This document shows positions 1-5,679 of a stretch of DNA of 6,466 nt, one piece after another. The translations under genes and the position numbers were made by a program. Position 1 is the stretch's first letter, and every line of letters starts with the position of its first letter. A model generated the notes under the pieces. The model ran no database searches, had not been told where the DNA came from, and worked only from the letters and a program-made list of their open reading frames with translations. Source of the stretch: an uncultured Erysipelotrichaceae bacterium (GTDB lineage: Bacteria > Bacillota_I > Bacilli_A > RFN20 > CAG-288); the NCBI GenBank assembly GCA_902771745.1, contig CACXYG010000124.1, positions 1-6,466 of the forward strand, given 5' to 3'.

Positions 1-30
1 TCGACAACTGTCTAATAAAAACGAAAAATA

Positions 31-59
31 TCGAATAAATCGCGTGGTTTCAATATAAT
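31..59 (+). promoter_or_regulatory. Candidate sigma-A promoter upstream of malQ (distal)
   Basis: A perfect -10 hexamer TATAAT lies at 54-59. The only -35-like hexamer at 17-bp spacing is TCGAAT at 31-36, which matches TTGACA at three positions. Transcription would start near 66 and give an untranslated leader of roughly 85 nt. In DNA this AT-rich a perfect -10 box can occur by chance, so the call rests on position alone. Confidence 0.35.
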
Positions 60-100
60 TTTAATAATCAAAATGCATAAAACTCATAGAATTGTTGATT

Positions 101-129
101 TTGATTTATTTTTTGGTTTTTTATACATT
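101..129 (+). promoter_or_regulatory. Candidate sigma-A promoter upstream of malQ (proximal)
   Basis: TTGATT at 101-106 (four of six matches to the -35 consensus) is followed after 17 bp by TACATT at 124-129 (four of six matches to the -10). A start near 135-137 would fall inside the cre-like operator and leave a short leader that still contains the AAGGA ribosome site. This geometry suits repression by a LacI-family protein, but both hexamers are weak. It is an alternative to the TATAAT at 54-59. Confidence 0.25.
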
Positions 130-142
130 GTAAGCGGTTTAA
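128..142 (+). promoter_or_regulatory. cre-like / LacI-family operator before malQ
   Basis: The 15-mer TTGTAAGCGGTTTAA fits the Gram-positive catabolite-responsive element WTGNAANCGNWNNCW at every fixed position except the C near the 3' end (A here). It includes the central CG that LacI-family proteins such as CcpA and MalR contact. It lies just upstream of, and touches, the malQ ribosome site. Carbon catabolite control or a local MalR-type regulator would be expected for a maltodextrin operon. Site identity is inferred from pattern and context only. Confidence 0.42.
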
Positions 143-145
143 GGA
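141..145 (+). promoter_or_regulatory. Ribosome binding site of malQ, deciding a TTG start
   Basis: AAGGA at 141-145 is the only purine-rich Shine-Dalgarno match before malQ. It lies 7 nt before TTG at 153 and 13 nt before the in-frame ATG at 159, so spacing favours TTG. The two choices differ by only two residues. Confidence 0.5.
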
Positions 146-152
146 ACCAAGT

Positions 153-1679
153 TTGAAAATGATTCAAAGATTAAGACAAAGCGGTGTCTCTTTACCGATC
201 TTTTCTCTCCCTGGTGAATACGGGATTGGAACCATTGGCAAAGGGGCTTACGAATTCATCGATTTTCTCAATGCCTCTGGCTTTACCTATTGGGTCGTTT
301 TACCTTTAGGACCAACATCCTTTGGTGATTCTCCCTTCCAGTCATTCTCTGTTAGAGCTTTAAATCACTACTTCATCGATTTTGATGATCTTGTGACCAA
401 AGGCTTATTAAAGAAGAAGGACTTTACGGATATCACCTGGTCAAGTGATCCTCGAAGGATCGATTATCAGGCTATCTATAAGAATAAGGTTGATGTTCTT
501 AAGATCGCCTATAAGAGATTCAAGAAAGGATTAGGAGACTATCAGCGCGGTTATACTACCTTCCTTAGAAAAAACAGATTCCTTGATTACGCTTGCTTCA
601 TGGTGCTCAAAGAAGTCAACGACGGGAAACCATGGAACCAGTTCAAAGGTTGTTACAAGGAATACTCCTCCGACAATTTCACGAAGTTCAAGCATGACCA
701 CAAAGATGAGGTTGAGTTCTATATATGGACACAATATATCTTCCTTAAACAGTGGGAAGCCCTGCTGAATTACGCTCACGAGAAGAACGTCAAGATTATC
801 GGAGAGATGCCAATGCACGTCTCCTATGACTCGATTGATGTCTACAAACATCATCGAAACTTCATCTTGACCAATCTCGATGAGATGGAACAAGTGGCTG
901 GCTATCCACCAGATGTCTTCTACAACAAGGGTCAGGTCTGGGGTACTCCACTTTACGACTTTGACTACCTCAAGCGCTCGGATTATCGATTGTTCCGTGA
1001 CCGTCTTGATTTCTGCTATGACCTATTTGACTACGTCATCTTGGATCACTTCCGCGGCTACTTGGAAAACTATGTTCTTCCGGTCAACGCCAAGGATGGT
1101 CTTAATGGTTATTGGGAAGCCACCAGCGGACAGAGTGTTGTGGAATCCTTTGTGTCAGATAAAGAAAGAGTCATCGCCGAGGATGTGGATTTCCACTCCG
1201 AAGACATGACACAGGTCCTCACAGGTCTCCACCTGAAAGATGAGAGAGTTATCGAATTTGGTTACCCGAGAGAAATGGGTAACTACAATCAACCGATCAA
1301 CTATACATTCAACAATATCTCGTTTTCTTCGACCCATGACTGCCTTCCACTGAAAGCCTATCTGAATTCCTTAAATGATCATGATAGAAAGCTTGCGGAA
1401 GTACAGATCAACAAGGATTGTCGACACTTCGGCGTCAAGGAAGTAGAAAGCGGAGATACCAAAGGCCAGGTAGATGCTCTACTGGAACTCAATCTGGCAT
1501 CCTTATCCTCTATCGCCATTCAGTCGATGAACGATCTTCTCTATCAGGGTGAAGAAAGTAGAATCAACACTCCAGGTACTGTAGGAAACAACTGGGTGTA
1601 TCGAATCACCAAAGAAGATCTCTCCTCGACAAACGCCAAACACTTAATGGCATTAAATAGAAGATATGGTCGTTATTAA
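153..1679 (+). CDS. malQ: 4-alpha-glucanotransferase (amylomaltase, GH77)
   Basis: This cytoplasmic enzyme transfers alpha-1,4-glucan segments between maltodextrins, releasing glucose and longer chains. The 508-residue length is normal for bacterial MalQ. Family signatures in order are: SLPGEYGIGTIG (18-29), WVVLPLGPTSFGDSPFQS (47-64), IIGEMPMHV (215-223), VAGYPPDVF (248-256), GQVWGTPLYDF (260-270), the nucleophile strand VILDHFRG (D298), VIAEDVD (general acid/base E343), STHD (third carboxylate D396) and NTPGTVGNNW (472-481). The catalytic triad is intact. However, the near-invariant Arg two residues before the nucleophile is Ile296, GDMP reads GEMP, WGNP reads WGTP, and the usual Asn after THD is Cys397. 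The enzyme is therefore a divergent GH77 member. There is no signal peptide. A TTG start is preferred on ribosome-site spacing; ATG at 159 is the alternative. It is the first gene of the cluster, 94 bp before malE. Confidence 0.93.
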   Translation: MKMIQRLRQSGVSLPIFSLPGEYGIGTIGKGAYEFIDFLNASGFTYWVVLPLGPTSFGDSPFQSFSVRALNHYFIDFDDLVTKGLLKKKDFTDITWSSDPRRIDYQAIYKNKVDVLKIAYKRFKKGLGDYQRGYTTFLRKNRFLDYACFMVLKEVNDGKPWNQFKGCYKEYSSDNFTKFKHDHKDEVEFYIWTQYIFLKQWEALLNYAHEKNVKIIGEMPMHVSYDSIDVYKHHRNFILTNLDEMEQVAGYPPDVFYNKGQVWGTPLYDFDYLKRSDYRLFRDRLDFCYDLFDYVILDHFRGYLENYVLPVNAKDGLNGYWEATSGQSVVESFVSDKERVIAEDVDFHSEDMTQVLTGLHLKDERVIEFGYPREMGNYNQPINYTFNNISFSSTHDCLPLKAYLNSLNDHDRKLAEVQINKDCRHFGVKEVESGDTKGQVDALLELNLASLSSIAIQSMNDLLYQGEESRINTPGTVGNNWVYRITKEDLSSTNAKHLMALNRRYGRY

Positions 1680-1755
1680 CGATTTCAACAGGGCATTAGA
1701 CATTAAGCCTTGATGAAATAATCCGATTCGAGACGTTTAAAAACAGAGTTTCAAT

Positions 1756-1764
1756 AAAGGGGGA
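1756..1764 (+). promoter_or_regulatory. Strong ribosome binding site of malE
   Basis: The purine run AAAGGGGGA lies 9 nt before the ATG at 1774 and fixes that start. The rest of the 94-bp malQ-malE gap shows no convincing terminator or promoter. A strong ribosome site suits the high output expected of a binding protein. Confidence 0.7.
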
Positions 1765-1773
1765 TTTAATTTT

Positions 1774-3096
1774 ATGAAAAGCTCTAAATTCGTTACATTA
1801 TTAGGTTTGGTCGGTATGACCTTCGGCATGGCTTCTTGTGGTGGTAACACCTCATCTGCCGCTGCTACTTCTTCTGCTGGTGAGACTTCTACTCAAACCT
1901 CTACTCAGACTTCTACCGAAACTTCTTCTCAGGCTGCCACCAAGACGGAAATCGTCGTCGGTTCTCCATCTGCTCAGAAAACTTGGGTTGAGACTCAGGT
2001 CAAAGCTTGGTTAACTGCTCAGGGTCTTGATAGCAAGTACACTGTCACCATGTATGAACTTGGTGAAGGCGATGTCAACTCCAAGGTTACCGATTGGACT
2101 GCCGGTCCAGATATCTACGCTTATGCTTCTGACCAGACTTTAGGTCTTGTTGGTAAGGGCGCTTTAGCCAAGGTTCCAACTGCCTATGCTACCGAAATGA
2201 AGACCGCTTTAGGTAATGAAGCCATGGTCGCTGCTCAGATCGGTACTTCCTATTATGGTTATCCGTATGCTGGTGATAACGGCTACTTCCTCTACTACAA
2301 CAAATCCGTCTTCACCGATACTTCCAAGCTTGAAAAGTTAACCGATGTTGTCGACGTCTGCACTGCTGCCAACTTAAAGTTATCCTACAAGTTAGCTGAT
2401 ACCTTCTTCTCCACTGGTGTTATGTTCTCCTTTGGTGCTCGTTATGATGTCGCTTTAAGCGCGGATTCCAAGTCTATTGAAGCCATCTCTGCTGACTTCA
2501 ACTCCGAAAAGGGTGTCAAGGCCATCAAGGCGATGAAGGACATCATCAACAACACTGGTATTGATACCACTACCGATGGTCAGAAGGCTCCAACGGTTGC
2601 CAATGGTTTAGGTGCTTGTGTCGATGGTGGTTGGAATGCTTCCAACTACAAAGAAGCCTTAGGTGATGATTATGGTTGCTGCAAGCTTCCAAGTGTCACT
2701 GTCGGTACTGAAACTGTCAACTTAGGCTCCTTCTTAGGTTACAAGCTCTATGGTGTCAACCCATCCAGAACTGGTACCACCACTGAAAAGTTATCTGACT
2801 TACATAAGTTAGCCAACTACCTCATCTCCAAGGATGTTCAGGAAAAGAGATTCGATGATCTTACCATCGTCCCAACCAACGCTGAAGTCAAGGCCTTAAG
2901 CAAGGTTCAGGAAACCCCACACGTCAAGGCTTTAGCCGATCAGTCTGCTTTTGCTGTTGCTCAGACCATCGTTCCAGGTCACGTCTGGGATACTGCTACT
3001 AACCCATATGCTTTACTCTTAGAAAACACCGATGCTACCGATGAAGAAATCCAGGCTATGGCTACTAGCTACAACACCGCTGTCTGCACTCTTTAA
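1774..3096 (+). CDS. malE: Maltose/maltodextrin ABC transporter substrate-binding lipoprotein
   Basis: This is the extracellular solute receptor that delivers maltodextrins to MalF-MalG, 440 residues long. Residues 1-21 form a type II signal peptide (Lys at 2 and 5, hydrophobic core 6-20) ending in the lipobox MASC, so Cys22 should be lipidated and anchored to the membrane. A Ser/Thr/Ala-rich linker (about 25-58) precedes the type I binding-protein fold. MalE-like landmarks are GPDIYAYASDQTLGLVGKGAL (111-131, like the PDI...A.D segment), YGYPYAGDNGYFLYYNKSVF (161-180, matching YP.A.E...L.YNK), VDGGWNASNY (283-292) and SFLGYKLYGVNP (319-330). Its position directly before two MalF/MalG-type permeases and after malQ supports a maltodextrin ligand, although the exact sugar cannot be read from sequence. 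Five further Cys residues (196, 282, 302, 303, 438) are unusual for an exported protein. Codon use is strongly biased (GGT, GCT, TTA, AAC), consistent with high expression. Confidence 0.88.
   Translation: MKSSKFVTLLGLVGMTFGMASCGGNTSSAAATSSAGETSTQTSTQTSTETSSQAATKTEIVVGSPSAQKTWVETQVKAWLTAQGLDSKYTVTMYELGEGDVNSKVTDWTAGPDIYAYASDQTLGLVGKGALAKVPTAYATEMKTALGNEAMVAAQIGTSYYGYPYAGDNGYFLYYNKSVFTDTSKLEKLTDVVDVCTAANLKLSYKLADTFFSTGVMFSFGARYDVALSADSKSIEAISADFNSEKGVKAIKAMKDIINNTGIDTTTDGQKAPTVANGLGACVDGGWNASNYKEALGDDYGCCKLPSVTVGTETVNLGSFLGYKLYGVNPSRTGTTTEKLSDLHKLANYLISKDVQEKRFDDLTIVPTNAEVKALSKVQETPHVKALADQSAFAVAQTIVPGHVWDTATNPYALLLENTDATDEEIQAMATSYNTAVCTL
1885..1932 (+). repeat. 12-bp tandem repeat coding the TST[QE] linker in malE
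   Basis: Four imperfect 12-bp units encode TSTQ, TSTQ, TSTE and TSSQ (residues 38-53). They form a flexible, hydrophilic tether between the lipidated Cys22 and the sugar-binding fold. Synonymous differences between units (ACT/ACC, CAA/CAG) suggest an old duplication rather than a recent expansion. Such arrays can change length between strains. Confidence 0.7.
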
Positions 3097-3116
3097 TCCA
3101 CTAGTCTAAGTAAATG

Positions 3117-3145
3117 ATTGTGGTGGGGAAACCCCCCACCACAAT
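3117..3145 (+). terminator. Intercistronic GC-rich hairpin between malE and malF (attenuator or mRNA stabiliser)
   Basis: ATTGTGGTGGGG (3117-3128) is perfectly complementary to CCCCACCACAAT (3134-3145), giving a 12-bp stem with a 5-nt loop. It begins 20 nt after the malE stop. The downstream tract is T-rich but broken by G, A and C (TTTGTACGTTTATCTTT), so it is a poor intrinsic terminator. Partial termination, or protection of the malE message from 3' decay, would give more binding protein than permease, as known for intercistronic structures in other mal operons. The stem is directly visible; the function is inferred. Confidence 0.75.
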
Positions 3146-3169
3146 TTGTACGTTTATCTTTATGAAAAA

Positions 3170-3176
3170 AAGGAGG
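3170..3176 (+). promoter_or_regulatory. Ribosome binding site of malF
   Basis: AAGGAGG at 3170-3176 is a near-complete anti-16S match, 4 nt before the ATG at 3181. The spacing is slightly tight. An ATG at 3162 precedes it but is out of frame and has no ribosome site. Confidence 0.7.
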
Positions 3177-3180
3177 AAAT

Positions 3181-4770
3181 ATGGCTCAAGAAACGATGCA
3201 AAACAACCTTGAGTATCTCTCTTTGAACAAATTGGGACGCATCGGATATAAGATATCCCACTTCTTTACTGGCATTCCTAAGAAAGCCAACAAGAAGATT
3301 CATGATGTTCCGATCAAAGTGAGAAAGAAAGGTTTAGCGTTCAATAATATTTTCCGTACACTAATTCGTGCTTTTGCTCGAGGTGACTTTAAAACCAGAT
3401 TGTCTTTTATCCTGATGGGATTTGGTCTAGTGACCCGCCATCAGGTCATTCGCGGTGCCTTATATTTCCTTTATGAGGCATTCTTCATCCTCTTCATGGT
3501 CTTAATTGGTGGTAATGCCTTAAGCATGTTACCAACGCTTGGTTCACTTTCAAGCGTCTGGTTTACGGTTTATGACAAGGATGGCTTAGATATTCAGCAA
3601 CCCGCTTACTTTGATAACTCCTTTACCATTCTTTTATATTCCATCCTCGCCTTTGTCTTTATCGGTATTCTGATCTTCTTGTGGTACAACCAGATCAGAG
3701 ATTCCATCAACTTACAAGAACGTAGCTATATCGGTAAATACGCTAGCGACAAACAGACCTTGAAGAACGTTCTTGATAAATCCTATGACAAGACGTTGTT
3801 ATTCATTCCAATCGGTGGTTTGACGATCTTTACCATCATTCCAATTGTCATGATGATTGTTATCGCCTTTACCAACTACGACTACTTCCATATCTCACCA
3901 TCGAAACTCTTTGACTGGGTTGGCTTCTATAATTTAGGACAGGTCTTCTCCTCAACTGGTGCAGGTCAAGGTACCGCCTTCTTACGAGTCTTTATTCAAG
4001 TCTTGTTATGGACGATCATCTGGGCCTTCTTTGCTACCTTCTCCAACTACTTCCTAGGTATGATCATCGCCATGATCATCAACATCAAAGGTATCAAATT
4101 AAAGAAGTTATGGAGAACCGTTCTCATTTCTACCATCGCTGTTCCACAGTTCATCTCCTTGATGTTGATCTCCTTCATGTTTGGTAACTCTTCCTTTGCT
4201 CCAATCAACGCTATTTTGATGAATCTGGGGTGGACAGAGTCACCGATTGCCTGGCTTAGTGATTCCGCCTTCAACGCTCTTCTTCCAAAGGTGGTCATCA
4301 TCCTTGTCAACACTTGGGTTGGTGTTCCTTACACCATGCTCATCTGTACTGGCTTATTGATGAACATCCCTGAGGATTTATATGAGTCTGCTCGTATCGA
4401 TGGCGCCTCACCAGCCAAGATGTACATGAAGATCACTCTTCCTTATATGTTATTTGTCACCGGTCCATACCTGCTCAGTCAGTTTATCGGTAACATCAAT
4501 AACTTCAACGTCATCTACTTGTTATCTAGCGGTGGTCCAGCTTTTATCTATGATACGGCTCATGAGACTGTTCCTGCTGCTCTTACTACTTCTGGTGTCG
4601 GTCAGACCGACTTGCTCATCACCTGGATCTACAAACTTACCACCAACCAGTATTACGATTATGGTCTTGCGTCTGTCTTGGGTATCTTGGTCTTCGTCCT
4701 TGTCGCCTTCTTCTCTCTTCTGTTCTATAACAACTCCAATTCGGTCAACAATGAGGAGGAATTCCAGTAA
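3181..4770 (+). CDS. malF: Maltodextrin ABC transporter permease, MalF type
   Basis: This inner-membrane subunit pairs with MalG to form the sugar channel. It has 529 residues. A basic cytoplasmic N-terminus of about 90 residues is followed by hydrophobic segments at about 92-115, 148-169, 205-230, 268-300, 312-335, 368-394, 422-437 and 494-516, giving eight likely spans as in E. coli MalF. The loop between spans 3 and 4 is only about 37 residues, so the large periplasmic P2 domain of the E. coli protein is absent, as expected without an outer membrane. The EAA loop that contacts the ATPase is at 398-418 (ESARIDGAS at 402-410, then LP at 419-420). LLSSGGP (447-453) and YDYGLASVLGI (492-502) are typical of MalF-family proteins. 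The basic N-terminal tail looks longer than in many Firmicute homologues. The gene follows the malE hairpin and its end overlaps malG. No ATPase gene lies nearby. Confidence 0.9.
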   Translation: MAQETMQNNLEYLSLNKLGRIGYKISHFFTGIPKKANKKIHDVPIKVRKKGLAFNNIFRTLIRAFARGDFKTRLSFILMGFGLVTRHQVIRGALYFLYEAFFILFMVLIGGNALSMLPTLGSLSSVWFTVYDKDGLDIQQPAYFDNSFTILLYSILAFVFIGILIFLWYNQIRDSINLQERSYIGKYASDKQTLKNVLDKSYDKTLLFIPIGGLTIFTIIPIVMMIVIAFTNYDYFHISPSKLFDWVGFYNLGQVFSSTGAGQGTAFLRVFIQVLLWTIIWAFFATFSNYFLGMIIAMIINIKGIKLKKLWRTVLISTIAVPQFISLMLISFMFGNSSFAPINAILMNLGWTESPIAWLSDSAFNALLPKVVIILVNTWVGVPYTMLICTGLLMNIPEDLYESARIDGASPAKMYMKITLPYMLFVTGPYLLSQFIGNINNFNVIYLLSSGGPAFIYDTAHETVPAALTTSGVGQTDLLITWIYKLTTNQYYDYGLASVLGILVFVLVAFFSLLFYNNSNSVNNEEEFQ

Positions 4771-5674
4771 TGAATCGCGAAGAATCATTACCAGAAACGT
4801 CCTTGTCTATACTCTTCTTGTTATCGTCTCGATCATCTGGCTTGTTCCTTTCTTCTATCTGGTCATGCAATCCTTGACAAGCGCTTATAATCCATCAGTC
4901 ATCATCCCAGCGCTTCCAACGGAAGATAACATCAATGCTGGTAAGGTCGTCTTCTCGTTTGATAATTACATCACCCTGTTTGCCGGTATGATGAACAAGA
5001 CTTCCGGTGAAAGAGAACTCGTCTATGACTTTAAAGTCTGGTATCTCAACACCCTGATTATCGCTGCCATCTCCTCTATCATTGAAACCGTCTTAGTCTT
5101 AGGCACTTCCTATGCCTTCTCTAGACTCAGATTTAAGGCAAGAAAGCCACTGATGAAACTCATTTTAGTCTTAGGTATGTTCCCAGGCTTCTTATCCATG
5201 ATCATCATCTACTTCATCTTGAAGTTGATCGGCATGGAAGGTAATATCTTCTCTCTTATCTTCATTTATGTCGCTGGTAGTGCGATGCAGTACTACATCG
5301 CCAAAGGCTTCTTTGATACCATTCCAAAGTCTTTGGATGAAGCGGCCATGATCGATGGCGCTAATAAGAACACCATCTTCTTTAAAGTCATCATGCCACT
5401 ATCAAAACCGATTGTCGTCTACACTTTCCTTATCACGTTTACCGCTCCTTGGGGAGACTTCATGATGGCAAGTTTCCTTGCGGCTGGTGATTCTACCGCT
5501 TGGACTGTCGCTGTCGGTTTAAGAACAATGATTACAACATTGACTGATCAACAAAAATACTTCCCAGTCTTCTGTGCTGGTGGTGTTGTCACCTCTATTC
5601 CGATCATGATTCTCTTCTTCTGGTTACAGAAATATTACGTCGAAGGTATTACCGGCGGCGCTGTCAAAGGATAA
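4751..5674 (+). CDS. malG: Maltodextrin ABC transporter permease, MalG type
   Basis: This is the second channel subunit, partner of MalF. From ATG 4751 it is 307 residues with six hydrophobic segments at about 16-38, 99-124, 134-158, 164-185, 220-240 and 273-295. The EAA loop is at 191-220 (EAAMIDGAN at 197-205), and the C-terminus YVEGITGGAVKG is characteristic of MalG. The open frame extends upstream to 4454, but that part lies inside malF and is low-complexity Ser/Leu shadow sequence. ATG 4751 is the only standard start in this frame near the junction, giving a 20-bp overlap with malF, but it has no ribosome site before it. The strong AGGAGGA (4754-4760) instead serves an ATG at 4770 in another frame. 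One extra base at about 4773-4783 would join that ATG to MalG as MNRRRIITRNV. The product call is secure; the start is not. Confidence 0.88.
   Translation: MRRNSSNESRRIITRNVLVYTLLVIVSIIWLVPFFYLVMQSLTSAYNPSVIIPALPTEDNINAGKVVFSFDNYITLFAGMMNKTSGERELVYDFKVWYLNTLIIAAISSIIETVLVLGTSYAFSRLRFKARKPLMKLILVLGMFPGFLSMIIIYFILKLIGMEGNIFSLIFIYVAGSAMQYYIAKGFFDTIPKSLDEAAMIDGANKNTIFFKVIMPLSKPIVVYTFLITFTAPWGDFMMASFLAAGDSTAWTVAVGLRTMITTLTDQQKYFPVFCAGGVVTSIPIMILFFWLQKYYVEGITGGAVKG
4754..4772 (+). promoter_or_regulatory. Shine-Dalgarno plus TAATG stop-start at the malF/malG junction, out of frame with MalG
   Basis: AGGAGG (4754-4759) lies 10 nt before an ATG at 4770-4772 that overlaps the malF TAA as TAATG. This is the classic architecture of translationally coupled genes. 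Read from there, however, the frame meets TGA at 4875-4877 after 35 codons, while MalG is encoded in the neighbouring frame. The site is therefore either a relic revealing a missing base or an accident of GAG GAG codons at the malF end. Confidence 0.55.
5666..5671 (+). promoter_or_regulatory. Ribosome binding site of the amylase gene, inside the end of malG
   Basis: AAAGGA at 5666-5671 overlaps the last codons of malG and ends 8 nt before the ATG at 5680. With only 5 bp between the malG stop and this start, translation is probably coupled. This supports one transcript for malF, malG and the amylase. Confidence 0.6.
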
Positions 5675-5679
5675 ACATT

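Noticed and set aside
1..40. Possible tail of an upstream gene or a divergent gene
   Set aside because: Only four codons precede a TAA in frame 1 and nothing recognisable is encoded in any frame. Minus-strand starts here stop within a few codons.
531..893. 120-codon open frame on the minus strand inside malQ
   Set aside because: It is antisense to a well-conserved GH77 region, shows no recognisable domain, and is explained by codon bias of the sense gene. The same holds for the minus-strand frames at 1155-1337, 4047-4313, 4522-4788 and 6082-6264, and the plus-strand frames at 583-768 and 880-1209.
1695..1722. Possible separate promoter for malE (AATAAT at 1717-1722)
   Set aside because: The -10-like hexamer has no acceptable -35 at 16-18 bp spacing. 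In AT-rich DNA this is weak evidence, and read-through from malQ is simpler.
1690..1752. Possible terminator between malQ and malE
   Set aside because: The only pairings (AGGGC with GCCT with a bulge; GAGAC with GTTTC using a G-T pair) are short and imperfect, and no T-run follows.
4454..4750. Upstream extension of the malG reading frame by 99 codons
   Set aside because: It lies wholly inside malF in another frame, encodes low-complexity Ser/Leu-rich sequence with no family resemblance, and has no ribosome site. MalG-like sequence begins only near 4775.
153..5674. Alternative genetic code (TGA as Trp), as in some Mollicutes
   Set aside because: All Trp codons in the conserved motifs are TGG and all complete genes end in TAA at the expected family length, so the standard code fits.
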